From contig CADBKZ010000020.1 of NCBI GenBank assembly GCA_902795355.1, forward strand, positions 55,528-119,527: a DNA stretch of 64,000 nucleotides, in the 5' to 3' direction. The position numbers and the translations under genes are program-made. The DNA is from an uncultured Ruminococcus sp. GTDB taxonomy: Bacteria > Bacillota > Clostridia > Oscillospirales > CAG-272. The notes beneath the pieces are model-generated. The model was not told the origin of the DNA. It saw only the letters and a list, made by a program, of their open reading frames with translations, and searched no databases. Of this stretch, positions 25,581 to 34,879 are shown piece by piece (the stretch's first letter is position 1; each line of letters opens with the position of its first letter).

Positions 25581-27407
25581 TTATCCCGCGAAGGGCGGAA
25601 TGGCGGTTTCCGTGGCGGGCTTGGCGAATTGCAGGTCCGCGAAAACCGGATAGTGGTCGCTGCTGTTCACGGTGTAATAATCCACAATGATCTTATGCGA
25701 GAGGGCTTTGAACCACGCGGGCGTAACGAAAATCAGATCCTCTTCGGCGCGGTGCTGTTCGTCTTTGCCGATGTCGTGGTAGGTGCCAACGCCCACCGAA
25801 TGCTTGGTAACGGCGGTTTCGGAAACGTCGTCCATCCCCTGCGCAACCATGTAGTTGTAGGCTTTCGCATAGCCGGTTTGCCAGAAGTACCAATCGCCGT
25901 TGAGAACCATGGGAAGATCGCCGTACTGCCGACGGGCAACGTTCACCATGGCAAGAACGTCCTCAACGAAACGGGTGGAGTGCTTGCCGTCCGCGTCCAC
26001 GTTTTGCGAAAGGTGCGCCGAAGCCGCAAGGAACCGGTAGCCGCCCGCGGTCTGGAACACCGTCCACGCGCAGCCGTGGAAGTCAACGCCGTCGGAGAGG
26101 TAGTTGAAGCCCGAGGAGAGCGGGGTCAGGCCCGCGTCCTTGCGGTAGGCCACGGGGCAGGAATAGGTTTTGGGGGGATTGGCATATGTGGTGAAAAGGC
26201 CGAGCCACGGCGCGTCGGAGATGATGTTGTAGTACGGGGAGATCAATTTTTCAATCAGGGGCGGCAGGCTGTGGTCGGGGAACATTTCGTTGAGCGTGAT
26301 CACGTCGGGGTAGTAGAGCAGGAACGTATCCGCCAGCAGTTCGGCGCGCTGTTGGTCGGTAAACCCGTTTTCCTTGGCCCCGAACGTTCCCAGCACGTTG
26401 GATTGCAGAATGCGGATGTCCGTTCCCGCGGGGCGCGCCAGCGCGTATTTGTCGACGGATTTGACGTTGCCCGAAAGGTTGAGGCTTTGCGCGGTCAGGT
26501 CGCGGGATTCGCCGATGCGGCCGAAGTAGCTTTTGAACGAGGCAAGGAGCGCCTCGCCCGTGCGCACGCCCTGATGGAACAGGACCGGTTTGGTCCCGCG
26601 AACGGTCGCGAAATAATACAGGTTGGGCTGTTCCAGCGTTTGCGCAATGGCGCGGCTCTCCTCGCGGTTGGGGTTGCCGACGAGGATTTCGCAGGGAACG
26701 GCGGGTTTGGTGTCGGGAACCACTTCCAAGGTCACGCCGCAGGACGAGGCAATCAGATTCCGCAATTCCTCGGCGTTGGCTTTGGGGTAGTAGGTGTCGG
26801 CGGGGTAAACGATGCGGTAGGCCGCAATGTCGGTCCCGCCAACGGTCAGGCTGCGAACGGGGTAGTCTTTCCGGTATTGGATGTCGAAATCGCTTTCCAA
26901 CACCAGCGAGTCGGTTTTCCGTTTGAGGTAGTTGTCGAGGAACCATTCCACCGCGGCAACGGTCGCTTCGTCCGAGCCGCCGATCAGGTAAAGGTTACTC
27001 TCCTCGGCGCAAATGCGGTAGTCGTCGTAGCGCAGGGGTTCGCGCAGGCGGACGCTGGTTTCGTCGGAGATCACACCCACCACGATGGCCGCGGGGCTGC
27101 CTTTTTCTTCGTACCGCCATTCGTCGCAAAGGTCAATGGCGGTTCCCGTCCGGTCGCGGAACGCGCTCCAAAGCCGGCTCGCCGCGGAAACCACCGCGGA
27201 GCTTGCCTTGTTTCCGCGCAGGATCACGTATCCGGTCTCGCCGTTTTCGGCCAAGCGGAGCGGAGCGGCGGGAAGATCGGTCTCCTCGGTGCTCTGCGTT
27301 TGGGTTCCGGCATTCGGCTCGGGGTTTCCGCCGCACGCGGAAAAAAGACCCGCAAGCAGGAAGAGGGAGAGGAGAAACGCCGCAAATCCGGTGAATTTCG
27401 ATTTCAT
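25581..27407 (-). CDS. Secreted lipoprotein with C-terminal endonuclease/exonuclease/phosphatase domain
   Basis: A 608-residue protein. ATG at 27407 with AAAGGCGG upstream is preferred over an in-frame TTG at 27413. The signal peptide ends in lipobox LFSAC (Cys at about residue 25), so it is anchored on the outer face. Residues 60-320 form an unrecognised domain with repeated alpha/beta segments. Residues about 335-600 are an EEP-superfamily fold: RILQSNVLG at the start, LNEMFPD with the catalytic Glu, VLNGDWYF with the N-G-D motif, and SSDHYPVFADL with the catalytic Asp-His. This fold hydrolyses phosphodiesters (DNase, sphingomyelinase or inositol phosphatase types). It follows a metallophosphoesterase gene by 133 bases on the same strand. 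Confidence 0.78.
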   Translation of the reverse strand: MKSKFTGFAAFLLSLFLLAGLFSACGGNPEPNAGTQTQSTEETDLPAAPLRLAENGETGYVILRGNKASSAVVSAASRLWSAFRDRTGTAIDLCDEWRYEEKGSPAAIVVGVISDETSVRLREPLRYDDYRICAEESNLYLIGGSDEATVAAVEWFLDNYLKRKTDSLVLESDFDIQYRKDYPVRSLTVGGTDIAAYRIVYPADTYYPKANAEELRNLIASSCGVTLEVVPDTKPAVPCEILVGNPNREESRAIAQTLEQPNLYYFATVRGTKPVLFHQGVRTGEALLASFKSYFGRIGESRDLTAQSLNLSGNVKSVDKYALARPAGTDIRILQSNVLGTFGAKENGFTDQQRAELLADTFLLYYPDVITLNEMFPDHSLPPLIEKLISPYYNIISDAPWLGLFTTYANPPKTYSCPVAYRKDAGLTPLSSGFNYLSDGVDFHGCAWTVFQTAGGYRFLAASAHLSQNVDADGKHSTRFVEDVLAMVNVARRQYGDLPMVLNGDWYFWQTGYAKAYNYMVAQGMDDVSETAVTKHSVGVGTYHDIGKDEQHRAEEDLIFVTPAWFKALSHKIIVDYYTVNSSDHYPVFADLQFAKPATETAIPPFAG

Positions 27408-27540
27408 AAGCAACCGCCTTTCCGCGGGTCGGTCGGCTTCCGCGCTCGGGAAGAAACGAACCCGCCGTATGTATTTTTATGCTTGCGCAGCCGCGCCGTC
27501 GGGCCGCGTTTTGCCGGCCGTTTGGGCGCGGCCGGAGCGG

Positions 27541-28605
27541 TCAATCCTCTCCCGTTCGGTAGGAGCCGCCCGAAATGCGGGGTTCCACGCCCGCGCCGTA
27601 GAGCGAGGGATCGGGGGCGACGCCCCAAAGCCAAGAGGATTCGCTTCCTTCCACCTCGACCGCGCCGTTTTCGCAAACCGTTACCATGGCCGAGAGGGGA
27701 CTGCTGTTGAACCACGTGTTCTTTGCCATGCGCATTTCGCAAATCGGGCGTTCGCGGCGTTCGGTTTCGTTTCCGTCGGCGTCGTAATCGGTAAAGAGGT
27801 AGGTTTTGTCGCCGTAGTGGTCAAAGGCTTTTTCGTTGCGCACCCAAAGCGTGTTGCGCGCGGTGTTGACGTCCAGCCAGAGGATCCCGTCGCGAACGGC
27901 CGCGCGGTTGGTGTGCAGATGGCCGTTGATCGCCAGAAACACGGTTCCGCGGCGGATCGCGTTGACCTTTGCGAACACGTCCCGCACTTCCGCCGCCCCC
28001 GCGGGCGACCACCAAAGGCCGGAAAATGCGAAATGGGAGAGGACGATACATTTCTTTCCGTTCCGCGCCGCGTCGGTCAGAACCGTCTCCATCCACCGCA
28101 GTTGGCGGGGGCCGACCGAGTTCCCGAACGAATGGCCCGCGGGCGGCCCGTGGCTGACCGACGGGTTATGGACGTATTCGCCCGTTGCGGGATCGACGGA
28201 ATAGTTGGTGTCAAGGCAAACGAAGCGGAAAACGCCTCGGTCGAAGAAATAATAGGCAATGCTTCCGTCGCCGATCGCGCCGTCCGGCGTTCCCCAAACC
28301 ACCTCGCGGTTGCAAAGGCAGGGGGTAACGATTGCCATGCTGTTATCGGGCGTTTCCAGCTCGTGGTTGCCGTAAACGCCGTAAACCGGCAGGCCTTGGG
28401 GGTTTTGCAGGTAGGCGCGGATCAGCTCGGGGGAGTGCTGGTAGTCGTTGCAGAGGTCGCCCGCTTGCAGAACGAGCTGCGCGCCGTCGCGGCTGGCGCG
28501 TTCGAGGATGGCTTGCAGGTCGGCCACCGAGGGGATGTACATGCCTTTTTTATAATGAAAATCGGCAAACAGGGCAAAGCGGAGCGATTCGGGTTGTCCG
28601 ATCAT
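27541..28605 (-). CDS. Calcineurin-type metallophosphoesterase
   Basis: Start 28605 (354 residues) is supported by AAAGGAGG eight bases upstream; the longer frame is discarded. The metal motifs are in order: FADFHY (D-x-H), QAGDLCND (GDxxx), YGNHELE (GNHE), VLSHFAF and INGHLHTNR (GHxH). There is no signal peptide, so the enzyme is cytosolic. It hydrolyses phosphomonoesters or diesters with two metal ions; the substrate is unknown. The next gene downstream is a secreted EEP-domain phosphoesterase, hinting at joint breakdown of an organic phosphate. Its leader contains a copy of a repeat also found upstream of 52524. Confidence 0.85.
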   Translation of the reverse strand: MIGQPESLRFALFADFHYKKGMYIPSVADLQAILERASRDGAQLVLQAGDLCNDYQHSPELIRAYLQNPQGLPVYGVYGNHELETPDNSMAIVTPCLCNREVVWGTPDGAIGDGSIAYYFFDRGVFRFVCLDTNYSVDPATGEYVHNPSVSHGPPAGHSFGNSVGPRQLRWMETVLTDAARNGKKCIVLSHFAFSGLWWSPAGAAEVRDVFAKVNAIRRGTVFLAINGHLHTNRAAVRDGILWLDVNTARNTLWVRNEKAFDHYGDKTYLFTDYDADGNETERRERPICEMRMAKNTWFNSSPLSAMVTVCENGAVEVEGSESSWLWGVAPDPSLYGAGVEPRISGGSYRTGED

Positions 28606-28626
28606 AGCGTTCTCCTCCTTTGTGAA

Positions 28627-28761
28627 GGTTGTTTTAAGGCCAAGAGACTGTTTAAGGTCGTCCTTTTCCTGAAAGTAAAACAGCATTTCCTGCGGAAATG
28701 CGCAAAAGAACTTTCGCGCATAATAGGTTTCACCATAGGGGGATGTTTGCGATATTTTGAG
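28627..28761 (-). repeat. Leader repeat, copy A (upstream of metallophosphoesterase)
   Basis: Read on the minus strand this segment parallels 52112-52221. Both contain CTCAAAATATCGCAAACATC, then GCGCGAAAG(T/C)TCTTTTG, then AAAGGACGACCTTAA(A)CAGT, then CTTG(G/A)CCTTAAAA. The middle differs: copy A has an extra GCATTTCC..GGAAATGC hairpin. It ends about 20 bases before the gene start and carries only one unit of the array that is repeated five times in copy B. Confidence 0.7.
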
Positions 28762-28770
28762 CCTTCCCCT

Positions 28771-28981
28771 TTGGGGAAGGGGGACCGCGTAGCGGTGGAT
28801 GAGGCCTTCCGACGGGAGACAATAAAGGCCTCATCCGTAAGTCGCTTGCGACTTTGGCACCATTCCCCCATAGGAAAGCTTTTGCGTTGCAAAATCACAA
28901 GGCTCAAAGTTACAACACCGTAAGTCTTTTGCAAATAAACGGTAGTGAATACCCGCATATTGTTATTTTCTTTTCCCGTTT
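28771..28981. repeat. Palindromic cassette island 4, left part
   Basis: Contains a CCTTCCCC/GGGGAAGG cassette with inner hairpin ACCGCGTAGCGGT and tail GGATGAGGC (28771-28812), then a reverse cassette with inner AAGTCGCTTGCGACTT (28830-28870). No gene. Confidence 0.75.
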
Positions 28982-29262
28982 GTTCTCGGCGGGAGCAAGC
29001 CCCCGCCCTACGGCAATAATGGAAATAAAGGCTATGTAATGTTCTTCGGGGAGCAAGCACCACACAACCGTAGGTTGTTCCCTACGGCAATAATGAAAAT
29101 AAAAGCTGTGTACAGTTCTTGGTGGAGCAAGCCCCATACAACCGCAGGTTGTTCCCTACGGTTAATAAGGATCATAAAGGCTATGTAATGTTCTTCGGGG
29201 AGCAAGCACCATTCAACCGCAGGTTGTTTCCTACGGCAATGGAATAGGGGTTCTTCCATCTA
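28982..29262 (+). repeat. Three tandem 74-75-bp units plus a partial unit
   Basis: Anchor GTTCTT occurs at 29041, 29115 and 29190, with a partial related unit at 28982. Each unit reads GGGGAGCAAGC, an ACAACCG(T/C)AGGTTGT hairpin, CCCTACGG, then a short A/T-rich linker. The first carries the GGCGGGAGCAAGCCCCCGCC hairpin instead. Related single units lie near 40780-40990 and 51415-52040. Confidence 0.8.
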
Positions 29263-29475
29263 TTGTATCATACGCGCCGTGTGATTTGTGCGAACAACAC
29301 TTGGCGCGAACGGAGTGGTTCGCTTCGCTCCCCCCTCGGCGTTTGTTTCATCTTTTCCTTATTATATCATAAAACACGCGGAAAAAGTTGGCGGAAAGTC
29401 GCATTTATATAGCTTTTTGTCTTTTTTCGGGGAAAAAGCCCGTTCGATTTTCCGAAAAAAATGAAAAGAACCCCC

Positions 29476-29504
29476 TTGACAAACGGGGCGCGATGTGGTA
29501 GAAT
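29476..29504 (+). promoter_or_regulatory. SigA promoter of the pyr cluster
   Basis: Perfect TTGACA (29476-29481), 17-bp spacer, TAGAAT (29499-29504). The 140-base leader to pyrR contains an attenuator. Confidence 0.85.
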
Positions 29505-29540
29505 ATTAGCAACGGGTGCGGGACGCCCGAAAAACCATCG

Positions 29541-29637
29541 TCTTTAAGTCGGTACCGAGATGCCGGCAAGAGGTGCAAACACCCCCTTTGCAAAAGGGGA
29601 AAACTGCGTGAATCTTGCCGCGAGGCAGGATTTTTTT
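29541..29637 (+). promoter_or_regulatory. PyrR-type transcription attenuator
   Basis: Three mutually exclusive structures can be drawn. First, a PyrR-site hairpin: stem GGTA (29551-29554) with TGCC (29561-29564) closing the loop CCGAGA, which fits the known PyrR loop CNGNGA. Second, an antiterminator: CGGCAAGA (29564-29571) is fully complementary to TCTTGCCG (29613-29620). Third, the terminator: ATCTTGCC pairs with GGCAGGAT (29612-29619 with 29624-29631), followed by T6. PyrR bound with UMP would stabilise the first and permit the terminator; low UMP would allow read-through. A further CCCCTTT/AAAGGGG hairpin lies between (29583-29599). Confidence 0.75.
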
Positions 29638-29655
29638 GTTGCAAAGGAGACCGCC

Positions 29656-30192
29656 ATGACCCCGAAAGCGCAAATTATGGACGTTGCCACCGTCCGCCGC
29701 ACGCTCGCGCGCATGACCCACGAGATTATCGAGCGCAACAACGGCGCCGAGGGTGTATGCCTCGTGGGCGTGAAAACGCGCGGCATTCCGCTGGCCGAAA
29801 CGCTGGCCGAGAACATCGAGCGGTTCGAGGGGCGGCGCGTTCCTGTGGGTCGCCTTGATATTACCCGCCACCGCGACGACCTGACCGAGGAAGAGAAGCG
29901 GTCGGTTGCGGCCGCGTGTCACATCCCCTGCGACATACGCGAGAAAACGGTGATCATCGTGGACGACGTGCTTTACACGGGCAGGACCGCGCGGGCGGCC
30001 ATGGAAGCGGTATTTTCCGTCGCGCGCCCCAAAGCCATTCAGCTTGCCGTTCTGGTGGACCGCGGACACCGCGAGTTGCCCATCCGCCCCGATTTCGTGG
30101 GCAAAAATGTTCCCACCGCGCAAAGCGAAGCGGTATCCGTCCGCCTCGAAGCCTGCGACGGAGAAACCGCCGTTTATATCTGCGACCGCTGA
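29656..30192 (+). CDS. pyrR: PyrR bifunctional regulator / uracil phosphoribosyltransferase
   Basis: A 178-residue PRTase-fold protein of normal PyrR length. The PRPP loop VIIVDDVLYTGRTARAAMEA is at residues about 97-116 and the RNA-binding family motif LVDRGHRELPIRPDFVGKNV follows. PyrR binds leader RNA in the presence of UMP and causes termination of pyr transcription; many members also make UMP from uracil. The start has AAAGGAG eight bases upstream, and the visible attenuator lies directly before it. First gene of the pyrimidine cluster, 22 bases before pyrC. Confidence 0.96.
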   Translation: MTPKAQIMDVATVRRTLARMTHEIIERNNGAEGVCLVGVKTRGIPLAETLAENIERFEGRRVPVGRLDITRHRDDLTEEEKRSVAAACHIPCDIREKTVIIVDDVLYTGRTARAAMEAVFSVARPKAIQLAVLVDRGHRELPIRPDFVGKNVPTAQSEAVSVRLEACDGETAVYICDR

Positions 30193-30214
30193 CCGCCCCC
30201 GAAAGGAGAACCCG

Positions 30215-31420
30215 ATGAGCCTGAACCTGCAAAACAAAGCCAACGAATACGTCGCGTCCCTTGCCGAAGTTTTCTTCGCGGAGAACGCGCGGTTTTCGTC
30301 CCTCAATTCCCCCGAATACACGCTTTTCTCCGGCTTTTGCGACGTGCACGTGCACTTTCGCGAGCCGGGGTTTTCTTATAAAGAGACGATTGCCGCGGGC
30401 TGCGCGGCGGCGGCGCACGGCGGGTTTACCGCGGTTTGCCCCATGCCGAACCTCAATCCCGTGCCGGATTCGGTGGAACACCTCGGGCAGGAGCTGGAAA
30501 TCATCCGCCGAGGGGCCTCGGTCGGGGTTTACCCCTACGGCGCGCTGACCGTTGGAGAACTGGGAGAGGCGCCCGCCGATCTGGTGGGCATGTCGCCGAA
30601 CGTCGTCGCGTTTTCGGACGACGGCAGGGGCGTTCAGAGCGAGGACATGATGCGCGCGCTGATGACCGAATGCCGCCGCCTCGGCAAGATTCTGGCGGCG
30701 CATTGCGAGGATAACGCCCTTGTGCGCGGCGGGTATATCCACGACGGCGACTACGCCCGCGCGCACGGACACCGCGGCATTTGCTCCGAGAGCGAATGGC
30801 GGCCGATCGAGCGCGACCTGCGGCTTGCCGCCGAAACCGGCTGCGCCTACCACGTCTGCCATGTTTCCTGCGCCGAGAGCGTGGAGCTGATCCGCTGCGC
30901 GAAGGCCGCTGGCGTGAACGTGACCTGCGAGACCGCGCCGCATTATCTGGTGTTTACCGACGCCGACCTGCGCGAACACGGCCGCTTCAAAATGAACCCG
31001 CCCATCCGCTCCGCGCGCGACCGCGCCGCCCTGATCGAGGGGGTGATCGACGGGACGATCGACATGATCGCCACCGACCATGCGCCGCACACGGCCGAGG
31101 AAAAGAGCCGCGGGCTGGCGGGAAGCCCGTTCGGCGTTTCGGGCTTGGAAACCGCGTTTTCCGCGCTCTATACGCATCTGGTAATGAAGAACGTGATCCC
31201 GCTCGAACGCCTGATCGAGCTGATGGACAAAGCGCCGCGCCGCCGCTTCGGCATTCCCGCGGACGACGGTTTTTCGGTCTGGAAGCTCGGCGAACGCCGC
31301 ACCGTGGATCCCGCCGAGTTCCTCTCCATGGGCAAATCCACGCCGTTCGCGCGGCGGCGGCTGAACGCCGTCAACTATCTGACCGTTCTGAACGGCCGCC
31401 CCGTCTATCGCAGGATATAA
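30215..31420 (+). CDS. pyrC: Dihydroorotase
   Basis: A 401-residue amidohydrolase making dihydroorotate from carbamoyl-aspartate. Metal ligands appear as HVHFREPG (H-x-H), a His in AAHCEDN, HVCHVS and the Asp in ATDHAPHT. The length and the FREPG motif mark class I dihydroorotase. AAAGGAG lies eight bases before the ATG. An alternative role as another cyclic amidase is unlikely given its position between pyrR and carB. Confidence 0.95.
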   Translation: MSLNLQNKANEYVASLAEVFFAENARFSSLNSPEYTLFSGFCDVHVHFREPGFSYKETIAAGCAAAAHGGFTAVCPMPNLNPVPDSVEHLGQELEIIRRGASVGVYPYGALTVGELGEAPADLVGMSPNVVAFSDDGRGVQSEDMMRALMTECRRLGKILAAHCEDNALVRGGYIHDGDYARAHGHRGICSESEWRPIERDLRLAAETGCAYHVCHVSCAESVELIRCAKAAGVNVTCETAPHYLVFTDADLREHGRFKMNPPIRSARDRAALIEGVIDGTIDMIATDHAPHTAEEKSRGLAGSPFGVSGLETAFSALYTHLVMKNVIPLERLIELMDKAPRRRFGIPADDGFSVWKLGERRTVDPAEFLSMGKSTPFARRRLNAVNYLTVLNGRPVYRRI

Positions 31421-31459
31421 ATATCTCTATCATACATTTTTTCCGGAAGGAGCCTGATT

Positions 31460-34400
31460 ATGGCAAAACGCAAGGACATCAAAAAAATTCTGATCATCGG
31501 GTCGGGGCCGATCGTAATCGGTCAGGCGGCCGAGTTCGACTACGCGGGCACGCAGGCGTGCCTTGCGCTCAAAGAGGAAGGCTACGAGGTGGTGCTGGTC
31601 AACTCCAACCCCGCCACCATCATGACCGACACGAGCATTGCGGATAAGGTTTACATGGAGCCGCTCACGCTCGAATACATCGCCAAGATCCTGCGCTACG
31701 AACGCCCCGACGCCATTGTTCCCGGCATCGGCGGGCAAACGGGGCTGAACATGGCCATGCAGCTGGAAAAGAAGGGAATCCTGAAAGAATGCCACACCGA
31801 GCTGCTCGGAACGCCGAGCCGTTCCATTGAGCGCGCCGAGGACCGCGAGCTGTTCAAGGAGCTTTGCGAATCCATCGGCGAGCCGACCATTCCGTCCGAA
31901 ATCACATACGGCATCGAGGAAGCCAAAGCCGCGGCCGCGCGCATCGGCTACCCCGTGGTGCTTCGCCCCGCGTTCACCTTGGGAGGAACGGGCGGCGGCT
32001 TTGCCAACAACGAGGAAGAGCTGGTGGAAATCGGCCTGAACGGGTTTGCGCTCTCGCCCGTGCATCAGGTGCTGGTGGAAAAGAGCGTGAAAGGTTATAA
32101 AGAGATCGAGTTCGAGGTGATGCGCGACAGCGCGGACCACGCCATTACCATTTGCGGCATGGAGAACGTGGACCCCGTTGGCGTGCATACGGGCGATTCC
32201 ATTGTGGTGGCTCCCATCATGTCGCTGAACGACCATGATTTGAAGATGCTCAACGACAGCGCCATCAAAATCATCCGCGAGCTCGGCATCGAGGGCGGGT
32301 GCAACGTGCAGTTCGCGCTCAACCCCGCGTCGTCGGAGTATTTCCTGATTGAGGTCAACCCGCGCGTATCCCGCTCCTCGGCGTTGGCTTCCAAAGCGAG
32401 CGGCTACCCCATTGCGCGCGTAACCGCCAAGATTGCCGTTGGTATGAAGCTGGAAGAAATTCCCGTTGCGGGCGGCACCGCGGCCATCGAACCGAGCCTT
32501 GATTATGTGGTTGCCAAGTTCCCGCGCTTCCCGTTCGATAAATTCACGGCCGCTTCCAACCTGCTCGGAACGCAGATGAAGGCCACGGGCGAGGTAATGG
32601 GCATCGGCTCCAATCTGGAAGAATGTATGCTCAAATCGGTGCGTTCGCTCGAAATCGGCTGCACGCACTTCCACCTGCCCAAGTTCGACGGCATGGCAAC
32701 CGACGGGCTGCGCGCCTATGTTTCCGAGTTCCGTGCGGACGGCATCTTTGCCGTTGCCGAGCTTTTGCGGCGCGGCGAAACGGTGGAATCCCTCTTCAAG
32801 CTGACCATGATTACGCCGCTGTTCCTCGAATCGCTCGCCCGCATTGTGGCCATGGAGCGCACCCTTGCCGAAAAGAAAGGGGACGTGGAAACGCTCCGCG
32901 CCGCCAAGGTCCTCGGGTTCTCCGACCCGTTCATTGCCAAGCTCTGGAAAACCGACGAGCTTTCGGTTTACAACCTGCGCATGCAAAACGGCCTCCGCCC
33001 CGTGTTCCGCATGGTGGATACGCTCCATACGGGCAAATACATTGCCTACCTGTATTCTTCCTACACGGGAAAGAACGATTCCCGCCTCGGCCAAAAGAAA
33101 AAGATTGTGGTGCTCGGGGCGGGGCCGATCCGCATCGGGCAGGGGGTGGAGTTCGATTATTCCACGGTGCATGCCGTTCAGACCATCGGAAAAGCGGGGT
33201 ACGAATCCATCATCATCAACAACAACCCCGAAACCGTCTCCACCGACTACACCACCGCCGATAAGCTCTATTTCGAGCCGCTCACGCCCGAGGATGTGAT
33301 GAACATTCTGAACTTTGAGCATCCCGAAGGCGTAATCGCCACGCTCGGAGGCCAGACCGCCATTAACCTTGCCGACCCGCTCCGCCGCCGCGGCGTTCGG
33401 ATCATCGGCACCGATTGCGACGCGATCGACCGCGCCGAAAACCGCGACCTGTTTGAAAAACTGCTTGCGGAACTCGGCATTCCCCAGCCCGCGGGGCAGG
33501 CCGTTACCAAGATCGGGGACGGCGTTGCGGCGGCGGCGCGCGTGGGCTACCCCGTTCTGGTGCGCCCCTCGTTTGTGCTGGGCGGCCGCGCCATGCAGAT
33601 CGTGAACAACGAAAAACAGCTCCGCCACTACCTGAAAACCGCCGTTGAGATTGATGAGGACAAGCCCGTTCTGGTGGATAAATACATCATCGGCAAGGAA
33701 GTGGAAGTGGACGCGATCTGCGACGGCCGCGACGTGTTCGTTCCGGGAATTATGGAATTGGTTGAGCGCACGGGCATCCACTCGGGCGATTCCATCAGCG
33801 TCTACCCCTCGTTCTCCATTTCCGATCAGGTCAAAGGCACCATCCTCGGCTATGCGAAAAAGCTCGGCCTCGGCATTGGCATTGTGGGACTTTACAACAT
33901 TCAGTTCATCGTGGACCGCGAGGACAAGGTGTATATCATCGAGGTCAACCCGCGCTCCTCGCGCACGGTTCCGTTCCTCTCCAAAGCCACGGGCTACAAC
34001 CTTGCCGACATTGCCACCGAGGTGATTCTGGGCAAGTCGCTCAAAGAGCAGGGAATCTTCGACCTTTACCCCGCCGAAAAGAAGCGGTTCTACGTAAAAG
34101 TTCCGGTGTTCTCGTTCAGCAAGATCAAGGGGCTGGACGCCTATCTTTCCCCCGAAATGAAGTCCACCGGCGAGGCCATCGGCTACGACGACCAGCTCAA
34201 CCGCGCGCTCTACAAAGCGCTGCAGGCCTCGGGCATGCGCTTGCAGAACTACGGCACCGTGTTCGCCACAATCGCGGATGCGGACAAAGAGGAAGCGCTT
34301 CCGCTGATCCGCCGGTTCTATCACCTCGGCTTCAACATCGAGGCCACGGCGGGAACCGCCAAATTCCTCAAACAAAACGGCATCCGAACGCATGTGCTGG

Positions 34401-34633
34401 GCAAGATCAGCGAGGGGAGCGACGAGATCCCGCGCTCGATCCGCCAAGGGCATATCGCCTACGTAATCAACACGGGGGCCGCCGGCTCCGAGGGCGCCGT
34501 CAGCGACGGGCACGAGATCCGTAAGCTCGCCACCGAGAGCAATACCACCATGTTCACCTCGCTCGATACCGTCCGCGTCCTGCTCGACGTCCTCGACGAG
34601 ATCACCTTGCGCATTTCCACAATCAACGCGTAA
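31460..34633 (+). CDS. carB: Carbamoyl-phosphate synthase large subunit
   Basis: A 1057-residue protein of normal length with the two homologous halves: GSGPIVIGQAAEFDYAG near the N-terminus and GAGPIRIGQGVEFDYS near residue 550, each starting a pre-ATP-grasp plus ATP-grasp unit. The C-terminal 130 residues are the MGS-like allosteric domain that normally senses UMP and ornithine. It makes carbamoyl phosphate from bicarbonate, ammonia and two ATP. The ammonia-supplying small subunit CarA usually precedes it; here pyrC does, and no carA is present anywhere in the window. AAGGAG precedes the ATG. Confidence 0.97.
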   Translation: MAKRKDIKKILIIGSGPIVIGQAAEFDYAGTQACLALKEEGYEVVLVNSNPATIMTDTSIADKVYMEPLTLEYIAKILRYERPDAIVPGIGGQTGLNMAMQLEKKGILKECHTELLGTPSRSIERAEDRELFKELCESIGEPTIPSEITYGIEEAKAAAARIGYPVVLRPAFTLGGTGGGFANNEEELVEIGLNGFALSPVHQVLVEKSVKGYKEIEFEVMRDSADHAITICGMENVDPVGVHTGDSIVVAPIMSLNDHDLKMLNDSAIKIIRELGIEGGCNVQFALNPASSEYFLIEVNPRVSRSSALASKASGYPIARVTAKIAVGMKLEEIPVAGGTAAIEPSLDYVVAKFPRFPFDKFTAASNLLGTQMKATGEVMGIGSNLEECMLKSVRSLEIGCTHFHLPKFDGMATDGLRAYVSEFRADGIFAVAELLRRGETVESLFKLTMITPLFLESLARIVAMERTLAEKKGDVETLRAAKVLGFSDPFIAKLWKTDELSVYNLRMQNGLRPVFRMVDTLHTGKYIAYLYSSYTGKNDSRLGQKKKIVVLGAGPIRIGQGVEFDYSTVHAVQTIGKAGYESIIINNNPETVSTDYTTADKLYFEPLTPEDVMNILNFEHPEGVIATLGGQTAINLADPLRRRGVRIIGTDCDAIDRAENRDLFEKLLAELGIPQPAGQAVTKIGDGVAAAARVGYPVLVRPSFVLGGRAMQIVNNEKQLRHYLKTAVEIDEDKPVLVDKYIIGKEVEVDAICDGRDVFVPGIMELVERTGIHSGDSISVYPSFSISDQVKGTILGYAKKLGLGIGIVGLYNIQFIVDREDKVYIIEVNPRSSRTVPFLSKATGYNLADIATEVILGKSLKEQGIFDLYPAEKKRFYVKVPVFSFSKIKGLDAYLSPEMKSTGEAIGYDDQLNRALYKALQASGMRLQNYGTVFATIADADKEEALPLIRRFYHLGFNIEATAGTAKFLKQNGIRTHVLGKISEGSDEIPRSIRQGHIAYVINTGAAGSEGAVSDGHEIRKLATESNTTMFTSLDTVRVLLDVLDEITLRISTINA

Positions 34634-34654
34634 GCGCGGGGAGGGGCGCGGACC

Positions 34655-34706
34655 TTGAGAGGGGGCGGGACCCCTTTTCGGGAAAAGAAGTCCCGCCCCC
34701 TCTCAA
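34655..34706. repeat. Long hairpin after carB
   Basis: A 17-bp outer stem with an inner CTTTTC/GAAAAG stem separated by a small bulge, beginning about 20 bases after the carB stop. Its outer sequence (GACCTTGAGAGGGGGCGGGAC) resembles the left end of the element at 18067, so it is probably the same repeat family. It may attenuate read-through into pyrK. Confidence 0.65.
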
Positions 34707-34879
34707 ACTTTCCCCCACCCCCCCGAAAAGCAAACGCGGGGAAAGAGGCCGAAACAAGCGTCCCGATTCGCCGTTTGGAGAAAACGGTTCGCGAAAAACA
34801 GGGGGTCCTCTTTTCCGACGAATGTTGCTTCAGGCCATTGTTCATTCTATCAACAACAGACCACGAAAATGCCTTGGTT

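Noticed and set aside
25398..28923. Long plus-strand frames opposite the two phosphoesterase genes
   Set aside because: They overlap well-supported minus-strand genes completely and give Arg/Gly/Val-rich sequence without domains.
28982..29262. CRISPR-like array or tRNA cluster
   Set aside because: The 74-75-bp tandem units are continuous copies of the hairpin family; they lack spacers and cannot form a cloverleaf with a TTCGA arm.
31430..34513. Open frame of over 1000 codons antisense to carB
   Set aside because: It is the mirror of the GC-rich codon pattern of carB, has no ribosome binding site and its product resembles no protein; carB on the plus strand is unambiguous.
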